Shown here: positions 4,730-5,821 of the stretch, in pieces
How the letters are laid out: every line of letters begins with the position of its first letter
Numbering within the stretch: the first letter of the stretch is position 1
DNA from: Desulfurococcales archaeon
Lineage (GTDB): Archaea; Thermoproteota; Thermoprotei_A; Sulfolobales; Ignisphaeraceae
NCBI GenBank assembly: GCA_028276605.1
Contig: JAPYWC010000041.1
Coordinates: 1 to 5,821 of the forward strand
Direction: 5' to 3'
Length of the DNA stretch: 5,821 bases
Translations under genes and position numbers: made by a program
Notes under the pieces: model-generated
Seen by the model: only the letters and a program-made list of their open reading frames with translations
Told to the model about the DNA's origin: nothing
The model's database searches: none

Positions 4730-5821
4730 TTGGAGTCCCTGTATAGGTACCTGCTATACGTTATCTCAGCTACGCTGGTCTTAGCCGGAGGAGCCCCAGG
4801 AATAATATAGCAGGCTACCTGGTATTGTTTTGCGTGTAGCAGGTTTTGCACTAATTGCTTACTACTCCCTTATCACATTCACCGATATCTTTGTCCGTAC
4901 ACTAGCTACCATAGGTAGCATCATAGCGGCAATAGTTTCTGTATACACAGCAAGCTATACAAGGCATAAGTATGGCGTCCCCTATCTCCAGCTACTTGTA
5001 GACTCGTTCTCACTATCAATAATCTTCACATTCACATCGTATTACTTAATAGAGTTCGTGGCTTTTTGGATCATAGCAGAGCTCTTAGGATTTGTGCTAA
5101 TAGCATTTGATTGACTTACCAGAGGCTATGGGGAAGCTCTTGAAGCTGGAGTGAAGTTTTTGCTAGTATCAATGATACCTGCAGACATTTCCCTCTTTAG
5201 CATAGTAGCTCTTGCAGGTCTTGAAAAAGCGTTTGCTACAAGCATTGCCGAGGCAGTGCCAGCTATAGGGGGAAACATATTATTAACTATCCTATGCTCA
5301 ATAGGCTTCCTAGCAAAGGCTGCTGTAGCACCACTACACTTCTGGCTACCAGATGCTCACTTCCTTGCACCTGCACCAGCATCAGCAATGCTTTCAGGCT
5401 TAATGGTTAAGATGGGGATCTATGGGCTGTACATTTTGTATAGGTACTACCCAATCAATGTAGATGCTTATGCATACCTCTTAATAGTTTTCGGATCTCT
5501 TACAGCAATTTACGGTGGGATGCATGCACTGGTTCAGATAGATATAAAGAGGGTTCTTGCATACAGCACTATATCTCATACAGATGTTATCGCTATTTTA
5601 CTAGAGTTTGCAAAGCTTTTCAACGTTGAACCAGCGCTGTACGCTACCCTCTTCTCTTCAGTAGCTCACGCATTCTTCAAGTCAGTGCTATTCGTGGACT
5701 CAGGCTTTGTAGAGATAGTAACGCACACGAGGAATATTGAGAAGCTGGGATTCATATCAAGGTTAAGTCCTTTAGAGAGTATTGCAACACTTACAGCTGT
5801 GCTTTCACTCATTGGAGCACC
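4730..5821 (+). pseudogene. HyfB/NuoL/NuoM-like proton-translocating membrane subunit, disrupted and running off the window
   Basis: Antiporter-like subunit of hydrogenase-4, formate hydrogenlyase, Mbh/Mbx or complex I-type complexes (Proton_antipo_M family), moving ions across the membrane. It probably begins at TTG 4730, with an in-frame TAA just upstream, and reads a first hydrophobic segment MESLYRYLLYVISATLVLAG. That frame stops at TAG 4808-4810. The next frame supplies IAGYLVLFCV up to TAG 4837-4839. The third supplies AGFALIAYYSLITF onward to TGA 5112-5114, after which the same frame continues (LTRGYGEALEAGVKF) with no further stop to the edge. Conserved charges are present: Glu in AELLGF (5079-5081), Lys in AKAAVAPLHF (5316-5318), WLPDAH (5343-5360), Lys in DIKRVLAYS (5547-5549), and His and Lys in AHAFFKS (5667-5669, 5679-5681). 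At least eight hydrophobic segments occur. The 3' end and the gene's relation to other subunits are off-window. Family firm; whether functional unknown. Confidence 0.88.
4808..4843 (+). repeat. Direct repeat TAGCAGG (two copies, 29 bases apart) at both frame breaks
   Basis: TAGCAGG occurs at 4808-4814 and 4837-4843. At each copy the protein frame steps in the same sense (two extra bases or one missing base), and the TAG read there is the stop codon. A third copy at 3246-3252 inside the oxidoreductase is read in frame without disturbance. Confidence 0.7.

Noticed and set aside
4669..4851. Minus-strand 60-codon frame across the Fe-S/membrane subunit junction
   Set aside because: It covers the end of a firm gene and the first membrane segment of the next, and is not protein-like.
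5112..5114. TGA as selenocysteine codon
   Set aside because: Selenocysteine in archaea is known in a few methanogens and Asgard relatives. This site is a loop in a membrane pump with no redox role, and I saw no SECIS-like stem in the adjacent coding sequence.

Overview
The window looks like chromosomal DNA of a hyperthermophilic archaeon, most likely a Thermoproteota (crenarchaeal) lineage. The evidence is heavy use of AGG/AGA and ATA codons, crenarchaeal-type TATA boxes (TTATAAAA, TTTATAA, CTTTAAA), Shine-Dalgarno (SD) signals of the GAGGTGA type, U-tract terminators, and archaeal-looking gene families. I cannot name the genus from sequence alone. All genes lie on the + strand.

Layout. (1) Positions 2-898 hold the 3' part of a family 3 beta-glucosidase/beta-xylosidase that closely resembles Thermotoga Bgl3B as I remember it. 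(2) Positions 1055-1498 hold a small YkgJ-type cysteine-cluster protein. (3) Positions 1622-2964 hold a glycerate 2-kinase (MOFRL family) split by a frame change near 2162-2167. Its promoter contains three AGCTTT hexamers. (4) Positions 2965-3187 form the longest non-coding gap. It has a TATA box inside an inverted repeat, a T8 run, and several nested or pseudoknot-capable stems that could be a small RNA or a structured leader. (5) From 3188 to the right edge runs a tight redox operon: a GltD-like FAD/NAD(P)H oxidoreductase without the usual N-terminal Fe-S domain, a four-cluster [4Fe-4S] HycB/CooF-like electron carrier, and a HyfB/NuoL/NuoM-like proton-pumping membrane subunit that leaves the window unfinished.

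How the genes fit together. The GH3 enzyme would release sugars, and glycerate kinase would feed glycerate from a non-phosphorylating (branched) Entner-Doudoroff route into 2-phosphoglycerate. The operon at the right would carry electrons between NAD(P)H, Fe-S clusters and an ion-translocating membrane complex of the hydrogenase-4/formate hydrogenlyase/complex I type. That last link is inferred from gene order.

The most striking feature is the pattern of gene disruption. The glycerate kinase carries one frame change. The membrane subunit carries two frame changes of the same sense within 30 bases, each at a copy of TAGCAGG, and then an in-frame TGA at 5112-5114. After that TGA the same frame stays open to the window edge, although no stop closes it inside the window. 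The neighbouring genes are intact. Sequencing or assembly error, real pseudogenes and recoding are the competing explanations. The first two are more likely than the third.
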